NCBI GenBank assembly: GCA_023415725.1
Contig: JAEZJR010000001.1
Coordinates: 1-6,664 of the forward strand
From: Acidobacteriota bacterium
GTDB taxonomy: Bacteria > Acidobacteriota > Blastocatellia > Pyrinomonadales > Pyrinomonadaceae
Length of the DNA stretch: 6,664 bases
Direction: 5' to 3'
The translations under genes were made by a program, and so were the position numbers. Shown piece after piece: positions 1 to 5,871 of this stretch. Position 1 is the first letter of the stretch, and every line of letters starts with the position of its first letter. Under the pieces are notes generated by a model. That model made no database searches. It was not told where the DNA came from and saw nothing but the letters and a program-made list of their open reading frames with translations.

Positions 1-703
1 CGAAGCCAATGACGGCCAGTACGATGCCGACCTTGACGAACACGATCACGTTGTTCAGTCGCGCCGACTCCTGAATTCCGACGACGAGGAGGGCGGTCAG
101 AATCCCGATCAGCGCCATCGCCGGCACGTTCAGCACGCCGTTGACCTGCTCGTATCGCGTCAGGTCACACGTCCCGGTGATGAGCGCGTTCGTCGCCGGA
201 TCGATGCAGAGCACCGATGGGACGAGGGTGTGCGTCCCCTCGACCGTGAACGGTGATGACGTGAACTGGCGCGGCAGATGGATGCCGAGCTGTCCCATGA
301 ACTCAGTGAAGTACCCGGACCACCCCACCGCGACGGTGGAGGCGGCGAAGAGATACTCCAGGATCAGGTCCCACCCGATGATCCACGCGATGAACTCCCC
401 GAGGGTCGCATAGCTGTATGTATAAGCTGAGCCGGAGATCGGCACCGACGATGCGAATTCGGAATAGCAAAGCGCGGCAAGAGCGCTGACCACTCCGGCC
501 AATATCATCGATATCACCACCGCCGGCCCCGCGTGCTTACCGGCCGCTTGCCCGGTGAGCACGAAGATCCCGGTGCCGATGATCGCCCCCACGCCCAGCA
601 GCGTAAGCGCAGATACGCCAAGGGTGCGTTTCAGCGTCCCCTCACCCTTGTCCTCCGCTTCGGCCAATATCTTCTCGAGCGATTTTGTCCTGAACAGATC
701 CAT
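1..703 (-). CDS. APC-superfamily amino acid permease, CAT-like, partial (N-terminal 234 aa)
   Basis: This inner-membrane transporter probably moves amino acids by secondary transport, as known for the APC superfamily; the substrate cannot be told from the sequence. Read leftward from ATG 703, the frame stays open to the window edge, so the C-terminal half is missing. After a charged cytoplasmic N-terminus (MDLFRTKSLEKIL), residues 37-51 hold the APC TM1 signature GAIIGTGIFVLTG, whose unwound glycines bind substrate in this fold. Further hydrophobic segments lie near 60-82, 103-128, 193-211 and 219-234. The SEFASSVPISGSAYTY stretch (81-96) and EFIAWIIGWDLILEY (103-117) are typical of CAT/YfnA-like permeases. 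The start is supported by GAGG (complement of 713-716), 9 bases upstream, one of the few clear Shine-Dalgarno sites here. The loop after TM3 (about 131-192) is long and holds Cys166 and Cys179. The family call is firm, the subfamily likely. Confidence 0.93.
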   Translation of the reverse strand, partial: MDLFRTKSLEKILAEAEDKGEGTLKRTLGVSALTLLGVGAIIGTGIFVLTGQAAGKHAGPAVVISMILAGVVSALAALCYSEFASSVPISGSAYTYSYATLGEFIAWIIGWDLILEYLFAASTVAVGWSGYFTEFMGQLGIHLPRQFTSSPFTVEGTHTLVPSVLCIDPATNALITGTCDLTRYEQVNGVLNVPAMALIGILTALLVVGIQESARLNNVIVFVKVGIVLAVIGF

Positions 704-982
704 ATTTTTCGACCTCGTTTCGAATTTCGTTTCGACGAGCCGCGATCGCTTTCTTTTGACAACGGACGTGAGGCGTTCCCTCGTCACCGTCACCTTTATC
801 CGAAAGCCCATATAAAACTCGCACCTCGCCGGCTGGTTTGAGCATCGCCTTTTGCCGGTGCGGGAGTCCTTAGAACGTCTGAAATTTTGTGAAAGTGCGG
901 TGAATTCGGGCGCTTTGGCGAGTCGTGTTAGCTATTGTCGGGCGGTTCGGGCTGGATTATAATTGTTTCCTCTTTCTCGCAT
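704..982. other. Divergent intergenic region
   Basis: This gap lies between the leftward permease and the rightward regulator. The right end holds the regulator promoter described separately. For the permease I see only its Shine-Dalgarno site and an AT-rich patch at 809-817 that could contain a leftward -10, with no convincing -35. A perfect TTGACA occurs on the plus strand at 756-761 but has no -10 at normal spacing. The short reading frames across the gap do not resemble proteins. Confidence 0.6.
935..963 (+). promoter_or_regulatory. Sigma70-like promoter of the regulator operon
   Basis: A perfect TATAAT at 958-963 is preceded, after exactly 17 bases, by TTGTCG at 935-940, which matches TTGACA at four of six positions. 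Transcription would start near 970, giving a leader of only about 13 bases before ATG 983. This also argues against starting the regulator at the in-frame TTG 935, which would lie upstream of the transcript start. No Shine-Dalgarno site is visible in the short leader. Confidence 0.75.
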
Positions 983-1882
983 ATGAGCGACAGCGACTCT
1001 CGCGTGGTATACGAATTCGGCTCTTACCGTGCCGACCCGCTCACGCGCCGGCTTTACGGCGGCGGCGGCGAGCAGTTGGCGGTCACGCCGAAGGCGTTCG
1101 AGACGCTGCTAGTCCTGATCGCAAAGCGCGGCGAGGTAGTTCTTAAGAACGACCTGATCGATGCCGTCTGGGCCGAAACCGCGGTCGAGGAAAACAATCT
1201 TACCCAGCAGATCGCCGCGCTGCGGCGGGCCTTCGGCGAACGGGCGGGGGACCATCGATACATCGTCACCGTGCCCGGGAAGGGCTACAGCTTCGTCGCT
1301 CCGGTAAGTGAGATCGAGATCGCCGCGGACGAAGAGCTAGTCATCACGCACGCTACCCGATCTTCGGTGACGATCGACGTGACGGCGGGGAATTGGCAGG
1401 GGATTCGTTCGTTCTTTGCGAGGGACGGGGCATTCGGCGGGGCCATCGCGGTCGCGTATATATTTCTTGTCTGCTTGCTCGTGGCATGGCCGCTCGTTTC
1501 GGGGGCGGAGCCGCGCCAGACCGTTGCTGTACTCGATTTCCGCACGGCCGCTTCAGAGGATGCTGCTCTAGGAGCAGGCATCCGCGATACGCTGCGGGCA
1601 AGGTTGGGGAGCCTGGAAGATGTGGCGGTTCGCCCGCCGCGTTCTGGAATTCCGGGCGACGACGCCCTGATCGCCGGCCGCCGGCTCGATGCCGACGTCG
1701 TGCTTACCGGTTCGGTTCAGCGGCAAGAGGGCCAGGTACGGGTCGTCGTCGAACTGGTCGACATTCGACGCGAGCGGATCGTGTGGGGACAAACCTTCGA
1801 CCGCGAACGCACGGAGCTTTTCGAATTGCAGGACGCCATCGCGGGAGAAGCGATCCGCGTGATCAAGGCCTCACGTCTATGA
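983..1882 (+). CDS. CadC-like membrane-anchored winged-helix transcriptional regulator with TolB/FlgO-like C-terminus
   Basis: This is a 299-residue predicted one-component regulator: a cytoplasmic DNA-binding domain joined through the membrane to an external sensor-like domain. Residues 8-107 form an OmpR/PhoB-type winged helix: VYEFGSYRADPLTRRLY, then TPKAFETLLVLIAKRGEVV, the recognition-helix region EENNLTQQIAALRRAFGE, and the wing strand YIVTVPGKGYSF. A single hydrophobic segment at about 152-172 is the likely membrane anchor. Residues 179-299 resemble the TolB-like N-terminal domain found in such acidobacterial regulators and adenylate cyclases (TVAVLDF, DADVVLTGSVQRQEGQVRV, ERIVWGQTFDRE, LFELQDAIA). 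Many relatives continue into TPR repeats; this one stops just after the ELQDAIA helix. ATG 983 is chosen because it follows the promoter and begins the conserved domain; the longer TTG 935 form adds 16 unconserved residues. It heads a likely operon with the acetyltransferase 22 bases downstream. Its target genes and signal are unknown. Confidence 0.88.
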   Translation: MSDSDSRVVYEFGSYRADPLTRRLYGGGGEQLAVTPKAFETLLVLIAKRGEVVLKNDLIDAVWAETAVEENNLTQQIAALRRAFGERAGDHRYIVTVPGKGYSFVAPVSEIEIAADEELVITHATRSSVTIDVTAGNWQGIRSFFARDGAFGGAIAVAYIFLVCLLVAWPLVSGAEPRQTVAVLDFRTAASEDAALGAGIRDTLRARLGSLEDVAVRPPRSGIPGDDALIAGRRLDADVVLTGSVQRQEGQVRVVVELVDIRRERIVWGQTFDRERTELFELQDAIAGEAIRVIKASRL

Positions 1883-1904
1883 CCCCCTTTGCACCCTTTT
1901 CAAA

Positions 1905-2429
1905 ATGAGTTCCATCCAGATCCGAAAGGCGGGCGTCGAGGACGCCAAGGTGCTGACCGATCTCGCCTATACAACTTTCTGGGACGCGTTCGCGCACCAC
2001 CCGAAAAACGCCCCGGACGACCTTCACCACTACATGCGGCAGGCGTTCAACATCGACCAGATCACAGCGGAATTGGGCGACGACAAAAGCATCTTTTTGA
2101 TCGCCGAGCTGGATGGCGAGCCGGCCGGTTACGCGAAGATCATAGTCGACGCGATCGAGCCGGGTATTTACGCCGAGCGGCCGGTGGAACTCAACCGGCT
2201 TTACTCTCACCAGCAGTTCCTCGGCAAAGGCATCGGCCAAGCTCTGATGGATGCCTGCCTCGCCCGAGCCAAAGAAGATAACCGCGATGTCATGTGGCTC
2301 GGCGTCTGGGAGTACAACCCCCGCGCCCAACGCTTCTACGAAAAGAACGGCTTCCGCGTCGTCGGCAGTCATGTCTTCCAACTCGGCGAAGACGCCCAAA
2401 CCGACCTCCTCATGCAGCGCGAATTATGA
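1905..2429 (+). CDS. GNAT-family N-acetyltransferase
   Basis: A 174-residue cytoplasmic enzyme predicted to move an acetyl group from acetyl-CoA to an amine; the substrate is not recognisable. The acetyl-CoA pyrophosphate-binding motif A is visible as Q-x-x-G-x-G at 104-109 (QFLGKGIGQALMDACL), preceded by the beta strand VELNRLYSHQQ. The C-terminal motif WLGVWEYNPRAQRFYEKNGF (131-150) is classic GNAT: Asn138 and Tyr145 sit where the family places cofactor contacts and the general acid. Length is normal for a single-domain GNAT. No Shine-Dalgarno site precedes ATG 1905, which follows a pyrimidine-rich spacer, so translation may rely on coupling with the regulator gene upstream. Its stop overlaps the next start in ATGA. 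Protein, small-molecule and antibiotic acetylation all remain possible. Confidence 0.93.
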   Translation: MSSIQIRKAGVEDAKVLTDLAYTTFWDAFAHHPKNAPDDLHHYMRQAFNIDQITAELGDDKSIFLIAELDGEPAGYAKIIVDAIEPGIYAERPVELNRLYSHQQFLGKGIGQALMDACLARAKEDNRDVMWLGVWEYNPRAQRFYEKNGFRVVGSHVFQLGEDAQTDLLMQREL

Positions 2430-2989
2430 GCGTTCCAGTTGAAATAGCTGTCACTTTCACGGCCGAGGATCTTGCCATCACAACACGCCACGTGACCCGC
2501 AGAAGGCCAAAACGGTTTGCGGATCTCGCTGCGTTTGCAATATTTATTGTGTTCGCCTTTTTCGTTAACTTCATTCTTAGTCCGTTGAAGAATTTGCAGG
2601 GGATTCTTCAGCCGCGCAGCATTTCAATTCTTCTCGTGATTGCTCTGATCGTAGTTTCTTTTTACTTGTTAAGGCGACGGAAGTTCGGGTTTCTGGCAAA
2701 GAGGCACTTTCAGAAACGGATAGATCGAACGCCGGAGCTTCAGGAAGAGAAAACGATCAGATTCTCGGAGGCAGGTGTGAAGTGGACCGAGCGCTTATCG
2801 ACGACGGAAATATTCTGGGAAGCCTATACAGAGATCCAAGAAACTGAGGATTACCTATATTTCTATACATCGGAACGGTCTGCGCAGATCTTTCCGAAGC
2901 GAGCTTTTTCGGAATACGATCTCGAAATGTTGAGGCTACTTCTCAGAAGCTATTTGCCCCCGGATCGAAATCTTGAGTTGTTCGCGTAG
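2426..2989 (+). CDS. YcxB-like two-transmembrane protein
   Basis: A 187-residue membrane protein of unknown function. The N-terminal about 30 residues are polar and end in a basic cluster (TRRRPKR), followed by two hydrophobic segments near 33-52 and 66-82, a second basic cluster (RRRKFGFLAKR) and a soluble C-terminal domain. That domain has the YcxB-like pattern: IRFSEAGVKW, a Trp-containing turn (EIFWEAYTEIQET), a strand YLYFYTS, then IFPKRAFSE and a Leu-rich final helix. The positive clusters suggest that both termini are cytoplasmic. The start is set by the ATGA overlap with the acetyltransferase stop, indicating coupled translation; a longer in-frame form from 2294 would run through the acetyltransferase and adds Arg/Pro-rich shadow sequence. 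Base use differs: bases 2521-2580 are about 38% GC by hand count, against about 58% for 2221-2280. The family call rests on the C-terminal pattern only. Confidence 0.78.
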   Translation: MSVPVEIAVTFTAEDLAITTRHVTRRRPKRFADLAAFAIFIVFAFFVNFILSPLKNLQGILQPRSISILLVIALIVVSFYLLRRRKFGFLAKRHFQKRIDRTPELQEEKTIRFSEAGVKWTERLSTTEIFWEAYTEIQETEDYLYFYTSERSAQIFPKRAFSEYDLEMLRLLLRSYLPPDRNLELFA

Positions 2990-3008
2990 ATAGGGTATTG
3001 TTGCATCC

Positions 3009-4025
3009 GTGCGACATGTTAAGAATCCTCCAAATCCATACCATCGCTATTCAGCCGAGTACGTTGGCGAGCCGCCGCCGACGAAGCTGGAGGTGTTCGA
3101 GGAAACCGCGACGAAGAAGGTGATCACGAAGGCGTTCGCGTCCGATTGGGAGGGCGGCTGGCGTTACACGGTGAATTGCTATCGCGGGTGCGTGCACGGA
3201 TGCACCTATTGCTTCGCACGGCAGTACCACGAGTTTTTGGGGTACGGAGCGGGCACCGATTTCGAAACGAAGATAGTAGTAAAGCCTAACGCCCCGCAGC
3301 TCCTTCGCGAAGAACTAAAGAAAACCCGCGACAAGATGCCGCACCTCGACTTCTCGTTCGCGACCGATCCTTACTTGCCCCTCGAGGCTGAATATCAACT
3401 CACGCGAAAGTGCCTGGAGGTCTGCGCCGAATTCCGCGTGCCCGTCGGGGTGATCACTAAGTCACCGCTCGTAACGCGCGATATAGATGTGCTCAAGAAA
3501 CTCAAGGTTTCTGTCTTTTTCTCGTTGCCGTTCCTGACGAAAGAGACATCGAACCCCTTCGAACCCTACACGCCCGTCCCCGAAGCCCGCTTCCGTGCGA
3601 TGAAGGTGCTCGCGGACGCCGGGATCGAAACGGGCATCGGCGTCGCCCCGGTCATCCCCGGCTATAACGAATCCGAGATCCCCGGCCTTTTAGAACGAGC
3701 GAAAGAAGCCGGTGCGAAGCGGGCGTTCATGTCCATGCTGCACCTCGACAGCGATTCGATCGAGGGTTACTTCGTCGAGAAGATGCACGAACGCCTATCG
3801 TCGACCAGGGTTAAAAAGATCGTCAACACGATGAAACGCGAGCGCGGCGGCAAACTCCAGCACAACAGCTACAAGGAACGGATGACCGGCAGGACGGAGC
3901 AGTGGGCGGTGACCTCCAAGCTCTTCGATTTCCACGCCAAACGCCTCGGTTTCCGCCGGCACGAGAAGCCGACCGAGCCCGAACCGGAAACCAGACCTGT
4001 TCCCATCCAGCAATCGCTCTTCTGA
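3009..4025 (+). CDS. Radical SAM protein, spore-photolyase-like / PA0069-Rv2578c type
   Basis: A 338-residue predicted iron-sulfur enzyme. The [4Fe-4S] binding motif C-x3-C-x2-C is Cys61, Cys65 and Cys68 within CYRGCVHGCTYCFAR, which would hold the cluster that cleaves S-adenosylmethionine. Flanking sequence fits the spore photoproduct lyase-like group: YHEFLGYGAGTDFETKIVVK after the cluster, DFSFATDPYLPLEAEYQLTR (114-133), PVGVITKS (145-152), FFSLPF, and GIGVAPVIPGYNES (209-222). The true substrate of this group is not known to me. GTG 3009 is the only usual start: a TAG lies in frame at 2991 and the next in-frame Met is residue 110. An AGGG at 2992-2995 is a distant Shine-Dalgarno candidate. 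Odd points are Cys57, where I recall relatives having Pro in the N-P-Y-R-G-C stretch, and a Pro/Glu-rich tail ending in PIQQSLF. It follows the YcxB-like gene by 19 bases. Confidence 0.9.
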   Translation: MRHVKNPPNPYHRYSAEYVGEPPPTKLEVFEETATKKVITKAFASDWEGGWRYTVNCYRGCVHGCTYCFARQYHEFLGYGAGTDFETKIVVKPNAPQLLREELKKTRDKMPHLDFSFATDPYLPLEAEYQLTRKCLEVCAEFRVPVGVITKSPLVTRDIDVLKKLKVSVFFSLPFLTKETSNPFEPYTPVPEARFRAMKVLADAGIETGIGVAPVIPGYNESEIPGLLERAKEAGAKRAFMSMLHLDSDSIEGYFVEKMHERLSSTRVKKIVNTMKRERGGKLQHNSYKERMTGRTEQWAVTSKLFDFHAKRLGFRRHEKPTEPEPETRPVPIQQSLF

Positions 4026-4048
4026 ATCGCGGATGCTACAACCTCTTT

Positions 4049-4057
4049 TGATATACT
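4049..4057 (+). promoter_or_regulatory. Extended -10 promoter upstream of the SYLF gene
   Basis: TG at 4049-4050, one base, then TATACT at 4052-4057 forms an extended -10 element (TGnTATAAT type). No good -35 lies 16-18 bases upstream, which extended -10 promoters tolerate. Transcription would start near 4064, about 25 bases before ATG 4089. AGAGGG at 4068-4073 is a weak, rather distant Shine-Dalgarno candidate. The site is in a 63-base gap with no clear terminator for the operon before it, so read-through is possible. Confidence 0.55.
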
Positions 4058-4088
4058 TGCATCAACCAGAGGGCAGCCATCCACATTT

Positions 4089-4787
4089 ATGAAATTCCGT
4101 ACACTCGTTCTCGCATTCCTATCGCTCTCCCTTTTTTCAGCATTCGCCGTCGCTCAAAAGAAGACCGGCAATGACCTCCGCGATGCGGTCGAACGCGTCG
4201 AAAAGGCTTCCGACGTGATGGATAAGATAATGAAGGCCCGCGACAAATCCATCCCGCGTGACCTGCTCGCCAAGGCGAAGGCCGTGGTCGTCTTCCCGGG
4301 CTCGATCAAGGGAGCCTTCATCGTAGGCGGCCAGGGCGGTAAGGGGATTGCCGTTCGCCGCGTCGGCAATGGCTGGAGCGCTCCGGCGTTCCTAAACATG
4401 GCGGGGGGCAGCGTCGGCCTGCAGATAGGCGGAGCAAAGACCGATTACGTTCTTTTGATAATGAACGACAAAGGGATGAAGGGCCTTCTCGAGGACAAAT
4501 GGGAGATCGGCGGTGAGGGCAGCGTTGCCGCGGGACCTGTCGGCCGAACGACAGCGGCATCCACCAACGCGACGCTCGATGCCGGCATTCTCACCTATTC
4601 GCGTAGCAAGGGAGCATTCGCCGGTATCTCGCTCAAAGGGGTGATGATCACGTCTGACAAAGACCTGAACACCGCCATTTACCAGAAAACCCCGAAGGAG
4701 ATCTTGGGGGACCCGGCAATCCCGGCCGCCGATGCTCCTGCGACCCTACAAAAATTCGGCAACACGGTGGCCTTCCACGCGAAATAG
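4089..4787 (+). CDS. Exported SYLF-domain (Ysc84/DUF500) protein
   Basis: A 232-residue predicted secreted or periplasmic protein of the SYLF family. In eukaryotes this domain binds phosphoinositides; the role of bacterial forms is unsettled. Residues 1-22 form a signal peptide: basic start MKFR, hydrophobic LVLAFLSLSLF, and a likely cleavage after AVA before QKK. The mature part begins with a charged helix (about 27-52), then the SYLF core: IPRDLLAKAKAVVVFPGSIKG (55-75), the glycine-rich GAFIVGGQGGKGIAVRR (75-91), WSAPAFLNMAGGSVGLQIGG (96-115), the strand TDYVLLIMND (118-127), GEGSVAAGPVGR (142-153), ILTYSRSKGAFAGISLKG (167-184) and a C-terminal YQKTPKEIL. Length matches a stand-alone bacterial SYLF protein. 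It has its own likely promoter and is followed after 3 bases by a TPR gene, so the two are probably cotranscribed. Confidence 0.93.
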   Translation: MKFRTLVLAFLSLSLFSAFAVAQKKTGNDLRDAVERVEKASDVMDKIMKARDKSIPRDLLAKAKAVVVFPGSIKGAFIVGGQGGKGIAVRRVGNGWSAPAFLNMAGGSVGLQIGGAKTDYVLLIMNDKGMKGLLEDKWEIGGEGSVAAGPVGRTTAASTNATLDAGILTYSRSKGAFAGISLKGVMITSDKDLNTAIYQKTPKEILGDPAIPAADAPATLQKFGNTVAFHAK

Positions 4788-4790
4788 ATC

Positions 4791-5108
4791 ATGAGCGACC
4801 GTATAGCCGTTTTCGAACAAATGCTCGAGGCCGACCCGTCGAACACGATGGTGATGTTCGGCCTCGCCAAGGAATACGAAAAACTCGGCCGCCACGAAGA
4901 CGTGATCCGAGTGCTCGAGGACTACTTATCGAAAGCCGACGACGAGGGGAACGCCTATGGCACCCTGGCCGCGGCGTATGAGAAAACGGGAAACCGTGAA
5001 AAAGCCATCGAGACCTACCGCAAAGGCATCGACGTTTCCATGGCCCACGGCCACCCATCGATGGCGAACGAATACAAGATGACGCTGGATCTGGATTTCG
5101 GGGAGTAA
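4791..5108 (+). CDS. Small tetratricopeptide-repeat protein
   Basis: A 105-residue protein with no signal peptide or membrane segment, so cytoplasmic. It is built from TPR-like helix pairs: residues 2-15 (a helix ending in ADPSN), 18-48 (MVMFGLAKEYEKLGRHEDVIRVLEDYLS split as helices A and B) and 55-84 (AYGTLAAAYEKTGNREKAIETYRKGI), the last two having the usual A/G-Y and A spacing of TPR repeats. A short helix (90-100) caps the array and the tail is acidic. Such small TPR units usually hold a protein partner; none is identifiable. ATG 4791 lies 3 bases after the SYLF stop with no Shine-Dalgarno site, which fits coupled translation. Because the SYLF protein carries an export signal and this one does not, a direct complex is not obvious despite the shared transcript. 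Confidence 0.88.
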   Translation: MSDRIAVFEQMLEADPSNTMVMFGLAKEYEKLGRHEDVIRVLEDYLSKADDEGNAYGTLAAAYEKTGNREKAIETYRKGIDVSMAHGHPSMANEYKMTLDLDFGE

Positions 5109-5112
5109 TGGA

Positions 5113-5133
5113 ACGCCGGCTCCCAGCCGGCGT
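5113..5133. terminator. GC-rich hairpin between convergent genes, possible bidirectional terminator
   Basis: A perfect 9-bp stem (ACGCCGGCT at 5113-5121 with AGCCGGCGT at 5125-5133) encloses the loop CCC. With one bulged base (G5134), GAAC at 5111-5114 can extend pairing to GTTC at 5134-5137. It fills nearly the whole 29-base gap between the TPR stop and the stop of the opposite-strand cyclophilin gene, a natural place to end both transcripts. There is no U-run on either side, so it is not a textbook intrinsic terminator; it could instead block 3' exonucleases or be a dispersed palindrome. Confidence 0.55.
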
Positions 5134-5137
5134 GTTC

Positions 5138-5818
5138 CTAACTTATCGCCGGTTGAGGCTTGGCGTTTACGCAGGGCGAAACGGTCGCTTTCTTGATCCT
5201 CACCGGTTTATCCGGTTTCTCTTCGCTGACGGGTGCTTTGTTTATCGCGTCGACGATCTCCATCCCCTTTGTTACGCGGCCGAAGGCAGCGAATTTGCCA
5301 TCGAGGAACGGGGCGTCCTTCACCAAAATGAAGAAGTTCGTCGTCGCCGTGTTCGGCTCGTCAGAGCGGGCCATCGAAACTACGCCGCGTTCGTGAAGGA
5401 CCTTGTTCGGCTCGTCCGGGATCGTCCGCCGGGCACGTTCCCCGACCGCACGGGTGACCTTGCCGCCCTCACGCGACCACATATTCCCGCCCTGTACCAC
5501 GAACCCCGGCACGACTCGGTCAAAGGAAGTCCCGTCGAACAGCCCCGTCGCCGCTAAATTTAGAAAATTCCTGACCGATTCCGGGGCGTGCTCGGGGTAC
5601 AGTTCCATCTCGATCACACCTGATTCGGTATCCAGCGTCACGCACTGACCCGCCATCTTCGCAGCGTCCGCTTTATCGAACGGCTCCGGCTTCGCGTCAG
5701 CCGTCGGTGTCGGGCGAGCGTTGGCTTTTGCCTCGGGCGAAGGGGTCGATTGCTGCCCCGAAGCCCCACCCGCGAAACACGCGAAAATGACGAAAAAGAA
5801 GAATACGGCCTTCCTCAT
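5138..5818 (-). CDS. Exported cyclophilin-type peptidyl-prolyl cis-trans isomerase
   Basis: A 226-residue predicted periplasmic or secreted foldase that speeds cis-trans isomerisation of X-Pro bonds. Numbered from ATG 5818, residues 1-21 are a signal peptide (MRKAVFFFFVIFACFAGGASG), probably cut before QQ; Cys14 sits in a poor lipobox context, so lipoprotein processing is unlikely but not excluded. Residues 22-50 are a Pro/Ala/Lys-rich linker. The cyclophilin domain (about 58-213) has VIEMELYPEHAPESVRNFLNL, then FDRVVPGFVVQGG with catalytic Arg101, Phe106 and Gln109, then GVVSMAR, NTATTNFFILVKDAPFLDGK and FAAFGRVTKGMEIVD. The usual G-S-Q-F-F-I is TTNFFI here, and the Trp that binds cyclosporin in human CypA appears as Phe. 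ATG 5824 is an alternative two codons longer, but the -10 element ends only two bases before it, so 5818 is preferred as a near-leaderless start. Confidence 0.93.
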   Translation of the reverse strand: MRKAVFFFFVIFACFAGGASGQQSTPSPEAKANARPTPTADAKPEPFDKADAAKMAGQCVTLDTESGVIEMELYPEHAPESVRNFLNLAATGLFDGTSFDRVVPGFVVQGGNMWSREGGKVTRAVGERARRTIPDEPNKVLHERGVVSMARSDEPNTATTNFFILVKDAPFLDGKFAAFGRVTKGMEIVDAINKAPVSEEKPDKPVRIKKATVSPCVNAKPQPAIS

Positions 5819-5826
5819 ATACATCG

Positions 5827-5835
5827 ATTCTACCA
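5827..5835 (-). promoter_or_regulatory. Extended -10 promoter of the cyclophilin gene
   Basis: Read leftward, TG (5835-5834), one base, then TAGAAT (5832-5827) forms an extended -10 box with only TAGAAT differing from TATAAT at one position. Transcription would begin around 5820-5818, at or within two bases of ATG 5818, so the mRNA would be leaderless or nearly so. No convincing -35 is present. It decides the start choice for the cyclophilin gene. Confidence 0.6.
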
Positions 5836-5862
5836 GAGCTTGAAAGCGAATAACCGCATCCG

Positions 5863-5871
5863 TGCTAAAAT
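5863..5871 (+). promoter_or_regulatory. Extended -10 promoter of the M1 peptidase gene
   Basis: TG at 5863-5864, one base, then TAAAAT at 5866-5871 forms an extended -10 box. A TTGAAA at 5840-5845 lies upstream but with a 20-base spacer, longer than usual, so the TG extension probably matters more. Transcription would start near 5878, giving a leader of about 34 bases without a Shine-Dalgarno site. The element faces away from the cyclophilin promoter, and the two lie within 45 bases of each other. Confidence 0.55.

Noticed and set aside
756..761. A perfect TTGACA on the plus strand in the divergent gap
   Set aside because: No -10 hexamer lies 15-19 bases downstream and no gene begins nearby; probably chance.
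533..845. Short open frames on both strands across the permease start and the gap
   Set aside because: They overlap the permease N-terminus or unconserved gap sequence, have no start signals and have no protein-like features.
935..982. TTG 935 as start of the regulator
   Set aside because: It coincides with the -35 element of the best promoter, and the extra 16 residues precede the conserved domain without matching it.
1393..1908. A 171-codon frame inside the regulator gene
   Set aside because: It is a +2/+3 shadow of the winged-helix/TolB-like protein, with Arg/Gly-rich composition.
1863..2399. A 178-codon open frame on the minus strand opposite the acetyltransferase
   Set aside because: It mirrors the GNAT gene, which has clear motifs, and shows no recognisable domain; it is a codon-bias shadow.
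5108..5557. A 149-codon plus-strand open frame overlapping the cyclophilin gene
   Set aside because: It runs antisense to a firmly identified cyclophilin and its translation is Arg-rich without domain features.
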